A stretch of DNA of 64,000 bases from assembly GCF_003336665.1 (NCBI RefSeq), contig NZ_QPIJ01000001.1:62001-126000 (forward strand), in the 5' to 3' direction. Of the stretch, positions 7,135-16,302 are shown in pieces; the stretch's first letter is position 1, and each line of letters begins with the position of its first letter. The position numbers and the translations under genes were made by a program. This DNA is from Vreelandella rituensis (lineage in GTDB: Bacteria; Pseudomonadota; Gammaproteobacteria; Pseudomonadales; Halomonadaceae). Under the pieces are notes generated by a model. The model was not told where the DNA came from and did not search any database. It worked only from the letters and a program-made list of their open reading frames with translations.

Positions 7135-10100
7135 ATGAGCCATTGGACCGCACTCGACCGCATCGCCTCTCGCGGCAGTCAAGCGCAGAAAGCCGGGAGC
7201 CTTGCGGGGCTCCACGCCAAGCGCCAAGAAGTCCTGAGCCAGTATTTCACGCCGGAGTGGGTGGTGGGCTTCGCTTGGCAGGCCATCGCGCCAGCCTTTG
7301 CCGCAGGCCAGCGCTATCGGCTACTGGATAACAGCGTCGGGGCGGGCTCATGGTTCCGCTTTGCAGACCCGGCCCGGCACAGCCTGCATGGCCTGGATAT
7401 CGATGGCGAGGTGGTGGCGCGGGTAACCGATGTGCTCGACGCCTCGGGCTTTACCGTGGATATCCAGGCGGTGGGCATGGAGACCGCCAAGCTGGGGCGC
7501 TACAGCGCGGCGCTGATAAACCCACCGTTCTCCATCACCCTATCCAGTCCACACCTGACGCCCCGCAAGGGCATTACCCATTACGGACGCCATGGGCCGG
7601 ACAGTTCGGCATTGTCCCATGAGTACGCCCTGGCCCAGGCGCTGGATCACGCCGATATCGTTTGCGCGGTCCTCCCGCGCACGACCACTCAACGCCTGGA
7701 GGCTGGCGCCTTCGGGGATAGCCTCCATCGCTTGCGGGCGGTGTACGCACTACCGGTCACCACCTTCCAGGCGGAAAACGTGGCCTCGGTGAGCACGGAT
7801 CTTCTGATCTTCGGGGGAAGCGCCCATCAGGGGGAGGTCATCCACGCGCCGATCACCGAGGCCAGCCGGGCGCATCCCCTTGAGGGGCTATGCTGCGCCA
7901 GCGAAGCCGACTTGGGGGATCAACTCCAGCCGATCGGGGAGGTCGGGGTGAATGACGCCGAGGCGGTGGTGACCCTGCCGGCCACCGGTGACCGCCGCGT
8001 GACCCTGACTCGAGCAGGGCGCCAGATTGCCTTGCGCTTTCGGGATGGGGCAACGCAGGTGCGGGTATATAACGCCCTCTACCAAAGCCGCCTGCATTCG
8101 ACCCATTTGCATCGTTACCCGGCGACCACCCGCTATGCAGGCCAGATGAAATTGAGTCTTGATGTGCTGGCGCTGCAACCCGATCCCGAGGCCGCCCTTG
8201 AGCAGGTGGCCCAGATAGTGCAGGAAGCCGGCGGGCAGCCGGTAATCACCGATCAGTTGCGCTACGGGCTTCGCGCCCTGGTGCGCGAGCATCACAAGAT
8301 GAGCGTGCCCTATGGCCGGGTGGTCTACCGCAAGGGAACGCCGAGTTTCACCGCGACCGCCCGCAAGATGGCCATGCTCAACCGGCGCCAGCGTGGGGCG
8401 GTGGTTGCCATGGGGGAGGTGGTCAAGGGTGAGCGCACCAGTGCGGGCTTTGCGATCAGCACTTCACGCGGCACCTTCGACTGTGACCACGATCATTTCT
8501 TCACGGTATTCGACATGCAGGGCGAGGCGGCCAATGCCGACTACTGGGAAGCCGTGCATCCCCCTATCCGCGAGACGTTCCCCCAGGCCATCGCTCAACT
8601 TGAGCGCAAGGCGCTGGCGCTGGGCCTCGACAAGTGGCTTAGCTGGGATTTCCAGCTTGAAGACCTGTGCGAGCTTGCCTTTCGGCCTCGCGGGGGCGTT
8701 TGCGGCTGGCAGATGGCCTTGGGCAAGACCCGGCTGGCGCTGGCGCTGGCCATCCTCCAGCAGGGGCATTCACTTATCGTGGTGAAGTCGCGCCTGGTCG
8801 ATGAGTTCTGCCGAGAGCTACAAACGCTCGGGGTCGATGAGCGCCAGTATCAGCTGATTAGCGGTGCCTCCGATACCCATGACCTGCGCAAGATCAACAT
8901 CATCAGTTATGACCGCTTGAAGCGCCCCTTGGACACACGCTTTCCCCGGCTCACCCTCGCACGGCGTCTGAAAGGTCGCATAGCCACCGTGATCTGCGAT
9001 GAGGGCGGGGTACTTTCCAATCCGGATTCTCAGCAGAGCCGCGCCTTGTGGCAGCTGGGCGGCAAGCGCTGTTACGCCTTCGATGGCACGCCAATGGCCA
9101 ACTACCCGCGTGAAATGCTGCCGCTGGCCAGCTGGGCGATCGGCGAGGCGCGCAGCTACCAGCCCTATTCGATTTCTGGCGGGCATATCCAGGCGTCCTT
9201 GATGCAGAGCGCCAGCCAGCAACGCACCGGCCGCCAGGCGTTCATGGATGACTTCGTATGCATCGATTGGGCAACCAATGAGTTCCTGGATACGGGCAAG
9301 GGCGCCAAGCGCGAGATCCCCCGGATTCGTGCCGGGGGCATGGCGGCCTTTCGCCGCTGGATTGGCCCCTTGATCAAGCGTCGGGTTCAGCAGGAACCGG
9401 CGGTGACCAAGCATGTGCGTTTTCCGGTACCCACCCTGCATCCGCCGATAACCGTGGATTGGGACTTTGATCACCTGGTGCTCTACGTCCAGGCGGTGGA
9501 GGAGTTCGCCGACTGGTACCGGCGTTATGCGGAAGACCGTGCGGAGAACCAGAAGGCGCTTAACCTGACGGTGATTCTCGCCCGGCTGGAGGCTTGCTTT
9601 AAGGCGACCAACGCCCCGCACACCGTCTCGGGCTTTGCCAAGCCGTACCTGCCGTTGACCAGCAAGCAGCGCCGCTGCCTCGACCTGATCGAGGACGAGA
9701 TAGCCCTTGGCCGTCGCCCGATTGTGTTTGCCCGCAACCCTTCCACGTTGCGCCGGCTCGCCGCAGCGCTGGACGAACGCGGCATTACCCACATGGTGTT
9801 CACCGGGGAACAGACGATCACCGAGCGCACCCGGCGCCTCAATGCGGATATCCGCGAAGGGAACAAGCAGGTGATGCTGGCCAGCATCGGGGTTACCCAG
9901 GACGGGCTTAACCTGCCGGAACTGAATACCTTCATTTTCTATAACCGTAGCTTCAAGTCACGAGAGGAGTTTCAGGCGATTTATCGCCTCATTCGCTCGA
10001 CCCAGACGCGGGATGTTTACGGCTACTTCCTGCATATGGCCGGCAGCATCGATGAGTACATGGGGCAAATGATCGAATGGAAGGCGCTGGCCAGCGAGGC

Positions 10101-10239
10101 GGGGCTGGATTACGGGGAGTCGGACAAGGCAGACAGTGATTTCGTCCACTTCGATACCTTTTTCCATCGGTTCATCGCCTCGCTGCCCGAGCTTCGGGCG
10201 CGCATCGATGCCTATGCCGGCCAGCGCCTGTCGGCCTAA
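7135..10239 (+). CDS. DNA adenine methyltransferase-helicase fusion
   Basis: 1034 residues. The N-terminal part is an N6-adenine methyltransferase: SAM-binding motif I LLDNSVGAGSW at about residue 62 and catalytic motif IV NPPF at about 129. The C-terminal half is an SF2/SNF2-like ATPase: Walker A MALGKTRLALA near 530, a DEGG box (VICDEGGVLSNP) near 621 in place of DEAH, a motif III-like FDGTPMAN, and a C-terminal RecA domain ending in QAIYRLIRSTQTRDV near 946. No nuclease motif was found. Such fusions occur in phage and plasmid anti-restriction proteins (P1 DarB) and in defence islands. The two paralogous genes upstream and the small gene downstream are tightly linked. DNA modification during establishment is the most economical guess. 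Confidence 0.85.
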   Translation: MSHWTALDRIASRGSQAQKAGSLAGLHAKRQEVLSQYFTPEWVVGFAWQAIAPAFAAGQRYRLLDNSVGAGSWFRFADPARHSLHGLDIDGEVVARVTDVLDASGFTVDIQAVGMETAKLGRYSAALINPPFSITLSSPHLTPRKGITHYGRHGPDSSALSHEYALAQALDHADIVCAVLPRTTTQRLEAGAFGDSLHRLRAVYALPVTTFQAENVASVSTDLLIFGGSAHQGEVIHAPITEASRAHPLEGLCCASEADLGDQLQPIGEVGVNDAEAVVTLPATGDRRVTLTRAGRQIALRFRDGATQVRVYNALYQSRLHSTHLHRYPATTRYAGQMKLSLDVLALQPDPEAALEQVAQIVQEAGGQPVITDQLRYGLRALVREHHKMSVPYGRVVYRKGTPSFTATARKMAMLNRRQRGAVVAMGEVVKGERTSAGFAISTSRGTFDCDHDHFFTVFDMQGEAANADYWEAVHPPIRETFPQAIAQLERKALALGLDKWLSWDFQLEDLCELAFRPRGGVCGWQMALGKTRLALALAILQQGHSLIVVKSRLVDEFCRELQTLGVDERQYQLISGASDTHDLRKINIISYDRLKRPLDTRFPRLTLARRLKGRIATVICDEGGVLSNPDSQQSRALWQLGGKRCYAFDGTPMANYPREMLPLASWAIGEARSYQPYSISGGHIQASLMQSASQQRTGRQAFMDDFVCIDWATNEFLDTGKGAKREIPRIRAGGMAAFRRWIGPLIKRRVQQEPAVTKHVRFPVPTLHPPITVDWDFDHLVLYVQAVEEFADWYRRYAEDRAENQKALNLTVILARLEACFKATNAPHTVSGFAKPYLPLTSKQRRCLDLIEDEIALGRRPIVFARNPSTLRRLAAALDERGITHMVFTGEQTITERTRRLNADIREGNKQVMLASIGVTQDGLNLPELNTFIFYNRSFKSREEFQAIYRLIRSTQTRDVYGYFLHMAGSIDEYMGQMIEWKALASEAGLDYGESDKADSDFVHFDTFFHRFIASLPELRARIDAYAGQRLSA

Positions 10240-10251
10240 CAGGAGTGAATC

Positions 10252-10536
10252 ATGAGCAACCCGCGCACCATCAAAAGCCTTGCCGTGGATGACACTACCT
10301 TGATCCTGCGCATCAAGGGCTCCACGCGCCCAATCATGGCCCGCATTCTGGATATTACCCGTGATGCCCAGGGCCGCCCGCTGTACTTGTGCCTGGATCG
10401 GCTGGTGCATCGTGCCAATGAGCAGGATACCGATATGAAGGTCGATATACCTGAATCTCCGCTTTGTCGAGTGAGCGTCCAGGGGTGTTACGCCACTGAA
10501 ATGGTGCTGGAGTACGCGCCGGCTCATGTCGCCTAG
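10252..10536 (+). CDS. Unknown 94-aa protein
   Basis: 94 residues, AGGAG ribosome site, 12 bases after the methyltransferase-helicase, so the last gene of that unit. Mostly predicted beta strands (TTLILRIKGSTRPIMARILDITRD), no known motif. It could be a small subunit or an unrelated passenger. Confidence 0.75.
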   Translation: MSNPRTIKSLAVDDTTLILRIKGSTRPIMARILDITRDAQGRPLYLCLDRLVHRANEQDTDMKVDIPESPLCRVSVQGCYATEMVLEYAPAHVA

Positions 10537-10719
10537 CGATGCCAGCGCGGGCTCGAGGTGACTAGAAGTAATCAGTCGGATTTACCTGCATAGCTAATTA
10601 TTAAGGGTTAGCGGGCTGTTATCATGGCGTGATTAAACCGGGCTGATTCATTCGTGAGTGAATTGGCCATCAAAAACGATAAATGGGCCGGCTAGGCAAA
10701 TACCTAAGGCGAGGGACGC

Positions 10720-11331
10720 ATGGATACCAAAGACTTTCAGGGCGAATACATGGACGGGTTGATCGACTCCATGCGGCGCGAAGGCAAGATGGACGATGGT
10801 CAGTTCTTTGAGCTGGCGCTGGATAATCTCAGAAGCGACCATCGTGATGAAAACCTCTGGGCGGCCTGTCTGGCGCATTGCGAGTTCAACACAAAGCCCG
10901 CCCAGGCCATGTACGTGCGCAAGATGGCAAGAGCCTTGGAAGAGCGGCATGCCTTGCGGGCAGCCGAAAGGCAGCGGCAGGAAGAGCAGAATTACCGCCA
11001 GCAACAGCAACAGGAAAGAGAGGCGGAAATACTGCGCGAAGTGGAACAAGAATGGGGGGTAGAGCGCGAACAGCGCCGCCAGGAGGCCAAGCGAGAAGCC
11101 GAGAGCCAGCATCAAGAGCAGATGGATGCCTGGCTGGAAGGTAGGGCTGAGCATCCAAACCGGCTTAGTAGAGTGAAATGGGCAATCTGGGGCGGCGTCG
11201 TCATGGCGGTATTGTTGTTCAGCGGGCCTGGCCCCTGGGTGGGGTTTTGTATTGGGGCGGTGTGTGGGTGGTTGCTCGCCCACTTGCTTAACAGTGCGGT
11301 GGAAGGGAACCACGTTGAACGCAAGCGTTGA
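10720..11331 (+). CDS. Coiled-coil protein with C-terminal membrane hairpin
   Basis: 203 residues. The first 80 residues are an acidic helical domain; residues about 80-145 are a Glu/Arg/Gln-rich coiled coil (RQRQEEQNYRQQQQQEREAE); the end holds two close hydrophobic segments (WGGVVMAVLLF and WVGFCIGAVCGWLLAHLL) separated by GPGP, so the coiled coil is probably cytoplasmic and anchored to the inner membrane. No known family recognised. Confidence 0.8.
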   Translation: MDTKDFQGEYMDGLIDSMRREGKMDDGQFFELALDNLRSDHRDENLWAACLAHCEFNTKPAQAMYVRKMARALEERHALRAAERQRQEEQNYRQQQQQEREAEILREVEQEWGVEREQRRQEAKREAESQHQEQMDAWLEGRAEHPNRLSRVKWAIWGGVVMAVLLFSGPGPWVGFCIGAVCGWLLAHLLNSAVEGNHVERKR

Positions 11332-11370
11332 GTCGACGCCGACCAGTCACGCGAGGTTTTCACGGGCTCG

Positions 11371-11386
11371 AATCTCCATGGAGATT
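11371..11386. repeat. Perfect palindrome, box 1 of 2
   Basis: AATCTCCATGGAGATT is a perfect 16-bp palindrome lying between the convergent genes ending at 11331 and 11481. A longer version lies 48 bp further on. Confidence 0.7.
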
Positions 11387-11416
11387 TTGGCGTTCGGGTA
11401 TTTCTCGGTCCAGGGG

Positions 11417-11436
11417 AAAATCTCCATGGAGATTTT
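11417..11436. repeat. Perfect palindrome, box 2 of 2
   Basis: AAAATCTCCATGGAGATTTT is a perfect 20-bp palindrome with the same core as box 1. The A and T flanks would allow it to act as a weak bidirectional terminator between convergent genes; the spacing of two identical cores is also typical of paired protein sites. Confidence 0.7.
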
Positions 11437-11480
11437 TACTACCGGTATGAGAGGACGGCTGTCGTTCAAAATGGATTGAC

Positions 11481-12329
11481 TCAATGGGGCTGGCGCCTCT
11501 CCTGAAGCTGGGCATCACGCAAGGCAAGCCAGTCGTGGGTGGTGACCCAGTGATAAAGGGTAGCTTCCGGCCGGGGGTCGTCGCCCCGCGCCAGGTGGTC
11601 ACGCCAGGCGGTCAGGGCGGGAACCGTCCAATGGGTGGTGTCGCCGCGTAGTGTCAGCCCCCGATTGCGGGTATCGATCAGCAGGTTCAGGGCGTCCAGG
11701 CGGTGATGCTGCCAAAGTGACGTCAGGGCGTAGGCGTCGGCAAACAACTCCACAGGATAGCGGTCATCAGTGGCCACCCCGAGCGATTGGGGCGGGCGCT
11801 GCCCCTGTGCATTAGCCAGGGCGTCGTACAGGCAGTGGCCGTACTCATGCCAGGCGACTAGCTTCTCTGAATGGTTGATCGCCTGGGAGGCTGGCGCCTC
11901 GAGCAACCTGTCCAGGGTATCCATTACCGCGCTTTCGAGCAGACAAACCGCATGGCCATTGACCCGCAACGTCACCGCAATGCCTTCCTGGCCGCCGCCG
12001 GCGACATAACCGTGGTAGGCACCCAGCAGGGGTGACTGCCAGTCTCGTTCCCGGTCACGCATGGCCGCGTCACTCAGCCCGAAAGCGCGAGCGTTCCACC
12101 AGGTCGCCGGGGCGTCATCCCGGGTGACAAAGATAGCAGGGAGCTTCCAGCGTGATGTTTTCGGGGCAGGGGAGGCTTGCATGTAGCGCTCGATCGGGGC
12201 GAGCCGTACCTCGGGATGGAGGTTGAGGATGGGGCGGGTGGCATGCTCCCCACGGTAGGGGGATTCCCCGGCGAGGGCCGCAGAGCAGACCGACGACAGG
12301 AGTAAAAACGGGAGCAGGCACTTGTACAT
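11481..12329 (-). CDS. Secreted HExxH zincin-like protein
   Basis: 282 residues from ATG 12329, chosen because an N-terminal signal peptide (MYKCLLPFLLLSSVCSAALA) starts there. The mature part has a zinc-binding helix WHEYGHCLYDAL (HExxH) and, downstream, ELFADAYAL, whose Glu or Asp is a good candidate for the third ligand. This fits a periplasmic or secreted metallopeptidase-like domain, but the family is not one I can name. It converges on the 203-aa gene. Substrate unknown. Confidence 0.75.
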   Translation of the reverse strand: MYKCLLPFLLLSSVCSAALAGESPYRGEHATRPILNLHPEVRLAPIERYMQASPAPKTSRWKLPAIFVTRDDAPATWWNARAFGLSDAAMRDRERDWQSPLLGAYHGYVAGGGQEGIAVTLRVNGHAVCLLESAVMDTLDRLLEAPASQAINHSEKLVAWHEYGHCLYDALANAQGQRPPQSLGVATDDRYPVELFADAYALTSLWQHHRLDALNLLIDTRNRGLTLRGDTTHWTVPALTAWRDHLARGDDPRPEATLYHWVTTHDWLALRDAQLQERRQPH

Positions 12330-12675
12330 GGTTTTTATTAGCCGATGGTGATCGTTATGTATGGCTGTATTGTACCTGCCAAGGGCGCAGTCGAGGGAAA
12401 CAGTCTGTGCAAGCGCACCGTTGCGCGGGTGCTCCCGGCGGGGCATAATCGAAAGATCAGGTGGCTCTGTACTGTCGTTGAGTGCAACCGGTCGTCTGAT
12501 GTGTCGCTGAACCAGCGGCGCGCGCTGCCCCCGCGATTTATTCGCGAGCGCAATCAGATCACGCCTTTAAATGCTCGCGGTTGCTAGCATGAATGCGGTA
12601 GATGGACGGAAAGGGGCAGACGACCAAGGCTTGAATACCGCACACACTTCATGTGAGTAAACGGAGAGCTATTTG
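12330..12675. other. Divergent intergenic region
   Basis: About 345 bases between the divergent genes starting at 12329 and 12676. No convincing gene. The only structure seen is a 7-bp inverted repeat (CGCGAGC near 12545 and GCTCGCG near 12575, 24 bases apart), which could be a regulatory site for either gene. Confidence 0.5.
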
Positions 12676-13488
12676 ATGCATCCAACCTCGATTAATATTT
12701 CCGGCATTAGCGAAAAGCGCTTTGAGCAGAACCTGCTCGCAGCCGTCGCGGCTGTGACTGGCGCCGAAATTAAGAAACGCAGCAAGATTAATCAGCTGAA
12801 GACCATTGCGGTATTCGGGGATACCGCCCCGGGCCACAATGAGCACACTTTACGCCAGCATTTTACCGAAGTTGACCCTGCCAACGATCATGCGGGCGAA
12901 CGGGGCCGCCAGGCGGTGAGCGCCTTGTCTTCCTTGCACCCGGAGTTCGATCGGGAAGTGAGCCTGCTGTGCGCCCTTTTCCCTGAGCTTGATCGCGAAT
13001 TGCTACGTCCACGTGAGCTTTTTGCGGCGATGAAGTTTGGGGCGCTGGATGAAGGGGTTGGGCTGTTGGCGCTGTCGCTTTGGATTCTCGATGATGCGGG
13101 TTATAGCGACGTTGATACGATCCGACTCAACCAGCACTTCACGAGCCCACTCTCAGCATGGATCGGTTCGCTCAAGCTCAAGGATCGCAGCGGTGAGATG
13201 ATCTCCGGCGTGCATTGGAATGAGCGTCTGCAGTGGGCGGCAGGACAAGGCCCACTGGAACAAGCCGTGGTGTTTGCAGCGTTTGAACTAGAAGTGTTGG
13301 CGAGCTTCGAGCCCGGGGGTTCACCGCAGCTTCGTCAGAGCGATCTGTCGGTCATTGCTGAATTGACCGCAGTGCCGCTGGCGTGGCGTCGCCGGGTCAT
13401 GGGCGCGGTTCAGCGGTCGATCGATGGCGCGGCTTCCGCGCACAACACCATCAGGACCCTTATCGAAAGCGACGATACCTTTCTCTAG
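12676..13488 (+). CDS. Unknown 270-aa protein
   Basis: 270 residues; ATG 12676 with GGAGAG upstream is preferred over the TTG just before it. A helical protein with repeated short acidic/hydrophobic helices (SLHPEFDREVSLLCALFPELDRELL), no signal peptide, membrane segment or known motif. Confidence 0.75.
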   Translation: MHPTSINISGISEKRFEQNLLAAVAAVTGAEIKKRSKINQLKTIAVFGDTAPGHNEHTLRQHFTEVDPANDHAGERGRQAVSALSSLHPEFDREVSLLCALFPELDRELLRPRELFAAMKFGALDEGVGLLALSLWILDDAGYSDVDTIRLNQHFTSPLSAWIGSLKLKDRSGEMISGVHWNERLQWAAGQGPLEQAVVFAAFELEVLASFEPGGSPQLRQSDLSVIAELTAVPLAWRRRVMGAVQRSIDGAASAHNTIRTLIESDDTFL

Positions 13489-13634
13489 CTGGGGGTGGTC
13501 CGGGTCACAGCACCTATTTTCACGCTGGCGCAAATGATGGATAGCAATAGGGTCGCTTTGAACCCTCCGACGATTCATTCAAAGAATCGAATCGCAGCAT
13601 GCTGCAGGATGTTTTTCAATTAGAAGGAATTGCA

Positions 13635-14045
13635 ATGCTAAGAATGAAAAAACACCTGATTTTGCCACTCCTGTCTATCGGGATTGGACTGAATGCTATG
13701 CCGGCTTCTGCTGAAATAATTTGTAAATCTTCCGAAGCAGCTTTTCTATCAGGGATTAGTTGGGATGTAGAAACTGGGGGGGCGCGCATCAAGTTATCGG
13801 ACAATAGTATTTATACCGGCAAGGTGGTCCATTCCAGACCACACAGTGATTATGGCGACAAGCTGAACATACTGATCCCTGTCGAACATGACATATTCAG
13901 CATGGATCACGCTGAGTTTATCACTTTCCGTACCGATGCTACTTCCAATTATCGCGTTTTAGGCGCCGGCTTTATTACGGTCGATGGGGAGCGGCGAATC
14001 GATTTATCCTTCTCTTCGACAACCTATGATTGCATCGAGATGTGA
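13635..14045 (+). CDS. Exported small protein of unknown function
   Basis: 136 residues from ATG 13635, which has AAGGAA upstream. A signal peptide (MLRMKKHLILPLLSIGIGLNAMPASA) precedes a 110-residue beta-rich mature protein with two cysteines (near its start and its end, CKSS and DCIEM) that could form a disulfide. Likely periplasmic. Lower GC than its neighbours, which hints at separate acquisition. Confidence 0.75.
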   Translation: MLRMKKHLILPLLSIGIGLNAMPASAEIICKSSEAAFLSGISWDVETGGARIKLSDNSIYTGKVVHSRPHSDYGDKLNILIPVEHDIFSMDHAEFITFRTDATSNYRVLGAGFITVDGERRIDLSFSSTTYDCIEM

Positions 14046-14089
14046 TCATGATTCACCGAAAAACAACATGCCAAGAACAAGGTAATGCC

Positions 14090-15049
14090 ATGCTGACGAT
14101 CACTCGCTGCAAATCTATTCCGGCCTTCACGATCGACGCGGCGTTATATGACAATCCCGAACGTGCGCTTGCGGCCGTGGTGGTTAGCGCTGTAGAACCG
14201 TCCCCGGCGTATGTCGAGCGTATTCAGGCGATTGCCGAGGGCATGCCGCTACTGGCTGGCAAAACCTTGCAGTACGCCGAGATTTCTCTTGAAAAGCTAG
14301 AGGATGGGGACCTGAACCCCAGTGATAGCCAGGGTATTCGGAGCGTGTTCTTCGATCATCCGGCGATGGTGATCATGGATACGACGCCCATCATGTTTAT
14401 TCATCATGACCTGGTGAAAGAGTTGGGCGGCATCGATGAAAGCACGCTGCATCATGAGCTGGTGCATGCCGAGCAGGTGTTGAGGGGTGACAGTAGGATC
14501 ACTGAGGAAGGCATGCACTGGAAAGAGGATTTCCAAAGCAAAGAGGAGGCTTTCAATCTGAGTGCGGCCTTGCATGCACGAGACCCAGGGGCGGTCTATG
14601 TGTACCTGAACCTGCCCTGGGAGGAGGAAGCCTTCCGGCGCAGTGAAGGCGATGATAGCTATTTCAACAAACGCATGGATGCGGCAATTAAAAGCCTTTT
14701 CTTCAATGTTCAGCAACATGGGCGTGTGGACGATGATCCCTTCTCGCTCGAGGATTACCGCTATGGGTTTCTCTCGTTGTGCGCAGATGCCTTGGGTCAG
14801 GAGGGAGCGGGGAGTGACATGGAGGCGGTGACCGGTGCCGCTTTTCAGCAAGTGCTGGAAGAGTGCCATGTCAATCTGGACGATGCCCAGGTAGCGAGTC
14901 TGCGAGACGTGATCCATGCCACCTTGGCCCAGGCGGGAGAGGTGTCGCCATTCCCGATCGAGCAGGATCGAAACCAGGTATGCATCAATCTGTATCTTGC
15001 CTGCCAGGTGTGGCTGCGTGCGGAATATGCGCGCCAAGAACAAGGCTAA
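14090..15049 (+). CDS. HExxH zincin-like protein
   Basis: 319 residues from ATG 14090. The frame is open to 14030, but that would overlap the previous gene. Residues near 125-135 carry HHELVHAEQVLRGD, a clear HExxH zinc helix, following a beta strand (MFIHHDLVKELGG) as in minimal gluzincin folds. No signal peptide is visible, so it should be cytoplasmic. The rest is acidic and helical and matches nothing I know. Second of three such proteins in 8 kb. Confidence 0.75.
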   Translation: MLTITRCKSIPAFTIDAALYDNPERALAAVVVSAVEPSPAYVERIQAIAEGMPLLAGKTLQYAEISLEKLEDGDLNPSDSQGIRSVFFDHPAMVIMDTTPIMFIHHDLVKELGGIDESTLHHELVHAEQVLRGDSRITEEGMHWKEDFQSKEEAFNLSAALHARDPGAVYVYLNLPWEEEAFRRSEGDDSYFNKRMDAAIKSLFFNVQQHGRVDDDPFSLEDYRYGFLSLCADALGQEGAGSDMEAVTGAAFQQVLEECHVNLDDAQVASLRDVIHATLAQAGEVSPFPIEQDRNQVCINLYLACQVWLRAEYARQEQG

Positions 15050-15134
15050 GGATTGCTCGAACCAATGGTTCAGACCGAAGACAAAAGGCGACGTGAGCTT
15101 TCTCATCGTCGCCATTGCCGGCCTGCTTTTGCGT

Positions 15135-15476
15135 TTACCCGCGCCCGATCTGATCGGATTCCTGGCTATCCTCGGCCCGGGTATGCAGTCGGCCAATTTC
15201 GATTTCTAAGCGACGCGGCCACCTTAGGATTCCCTTGCGATCATGCTCCTCAAGCAAGCCCTCCAGCACCTCCCTCTGCCACCTCGCTTTGACCCTTTGG
15301 CGTGCCGTGGCGTAGTCAAGGCTGTCGGCTTCAGAGCCACCCTTGACGGTAAACAACAGGGCTTCCAGCTCATCCAGTAGCGCAGTCACTTCCTGGGCTT
15401 CCATGGAAAGCGTGGGAGCGGGGTTGTTACCGGCGTTTGCGATGCGCGTCCGTAGTGCTTCTATGTCGATGGTCAT
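15135..15476 (-). CDS. Unknown 113-aa protein
   Basis: 113 residues, helical, beginning MTIDIEALRTRIAN with heptad-like Leu/Ala spacing (EVTALLDELEALL), so it may be a short coiled coil. No strong ribosome site. It follows the 213-aa gene leftward; a GC-rich hairpin separates them. Confidence 0.65.
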   Translation of the reverse strand: MTIDIEALRTRIANAGNNPAPTLSMEAQEVTALLDELEALLFTVKGGSEADSLDYATARQRVKARWQREVLEGLLEEHDRKGILRWPRRLEIEIGRLHTRAEDSQESDQIGRG

Positions 15477-15522
15477 GGCTGTCTAATCCTGGAGTTGTGA
15501 CGGTCCCGGCTCTGGGTTGGAT

Positions 15523-15541
15523 GCCCCGGCTCGGCCGGGGC
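15523..15541 (-). terminator. GC-rich hairpin after the 213-aa gene
   Basis: Perfect 8-bp stem GCCCCGGC / GCCGGGGC with a 3-base loop just after the stop at 15550. No U-tract follows, so it may mark a 3' end or stabilise mRNA rather than terminate by itself. Confidence 0.5.
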
Positions 15542-15549
15542 ATTGACTG

Positions 15550-16191
15550 TCACGCGGCTTTCTTTTCACGTTCAAGGGCTTCGGCGGCGGCGATGATCAC
15601 GTTCAAAGGCGTCATCTTGCCGTTCAGGTAGTAGTAGGTCCGCAGAAACCAAGTGCCGTGTTGGTTGATTACTGAATGTGTATTGGCGTACACAGGCAGG
15701 CCGTTGAAGATACGCCCCAGCTCGATGGCCTCCAGGTACTGGGCCTTACGCTTTTCGATCAGCTCTTTCAGGGTCATTTCGGCCTTCACCTGATACTCGC
15801 TTGGCTGTTTCTTCGGGGTGACCTTCTCGATGGGAGCGGCCTTGACGGCGGCGCGAGTCTCCAGCAGGAAGGCCATGCGGTTGGCAATATCGTCGCTCAG
15901 CTCACGGGTCTTGGCGATGTGGCGGTCGCGCACATGGTGAAGGTCGAAGGGCAGATCGTATGGGTCGACGGTGGAGGTAATGAAGGCGGTCCAGGTTTCG
16001 TGATCGGCCGTTTCCCGATCCCCCTCGAACAAGGCCCAGACCACGGTGCTAAAGGCATTACGCAGCAGGTCAAAAGCGCGGTTCAATTTATCGTTGGCAT
16101 CTTTCTGGGCGCTTTTGCTTCTAAAGCCGGCATCCAGAGCAGCGAGGGCCTTATCGGTGCGAATCTGAGCTTGTTCGAGATGGATGTTCAT
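15550..16191 (-). CDS. Unknown 213-aa protein
   Basis: 213 residues. N-terminal 90 residues are helical (HLEQAQIRTDKALAALDAGF) and the C-terminus has Lys/Arg-rich helices and an aromatic patch (WFLRTYYYLNGKMTPLNVI). No known motif. It is driven by class 1 promoter copy F, the only copy facing left, which ties it to the regulon of the genes at 2-7 kb. Confidence 0.8.
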   Translation of the reverse strand: MNIHLEQAQIRTDKALAALDAGFRSKSAQKDANDKLNRAFDLLRNAFSTVVWALFEGDRETADHETWTAFITSTVDPYDLPFDLHHVRDRHIAKTRELSDDIANRMAFLLETRAAVKAAPIEKVTPKKQPSEYQVKAEMTLKELIEKRKAQYLEAIELGRIFNGLPVYANTHSVINQHGTWFLRTYYYLNGKMTPLNVIIAAAEALEREKKAA

Positions 16192-16229
16192 GGTGACTTC
16201 CCCTTTGGTGTCCTTGAGTGCATGTGCTC

Positions 16230-16270
16230 ATAATAAAGGATATATATGCTGCATTCAACCCATATATGGG
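16230..16270 (-). promoter_or_regulatory. Class 1 promoter with embedded dyad (copy F)
   Basis: On the minus strand TTGAAT (16258-16253) and TATTAT (16235-16230) are 17 bases apart, with ATATATGGGT and CATATATA arms placed as in copies A-E. Confidence 0.65.
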
Positions 16271-16302
16271 AAATAAGTTCCGCTTTATTGACTGATTTCG
16301 TC

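Noticed and set aside
8818-9792. 324-codon frame opposite the methyltransferase-helicase
   Set aside because: Antisense to the helicase half, no ribosome site, no recognisable domain.
14297-15196. 299-codon frame opposite the HExxH gene
   Set aside because: The sense strand carries HELVHAEQ and better codon use; the antisense frame has no start signal.
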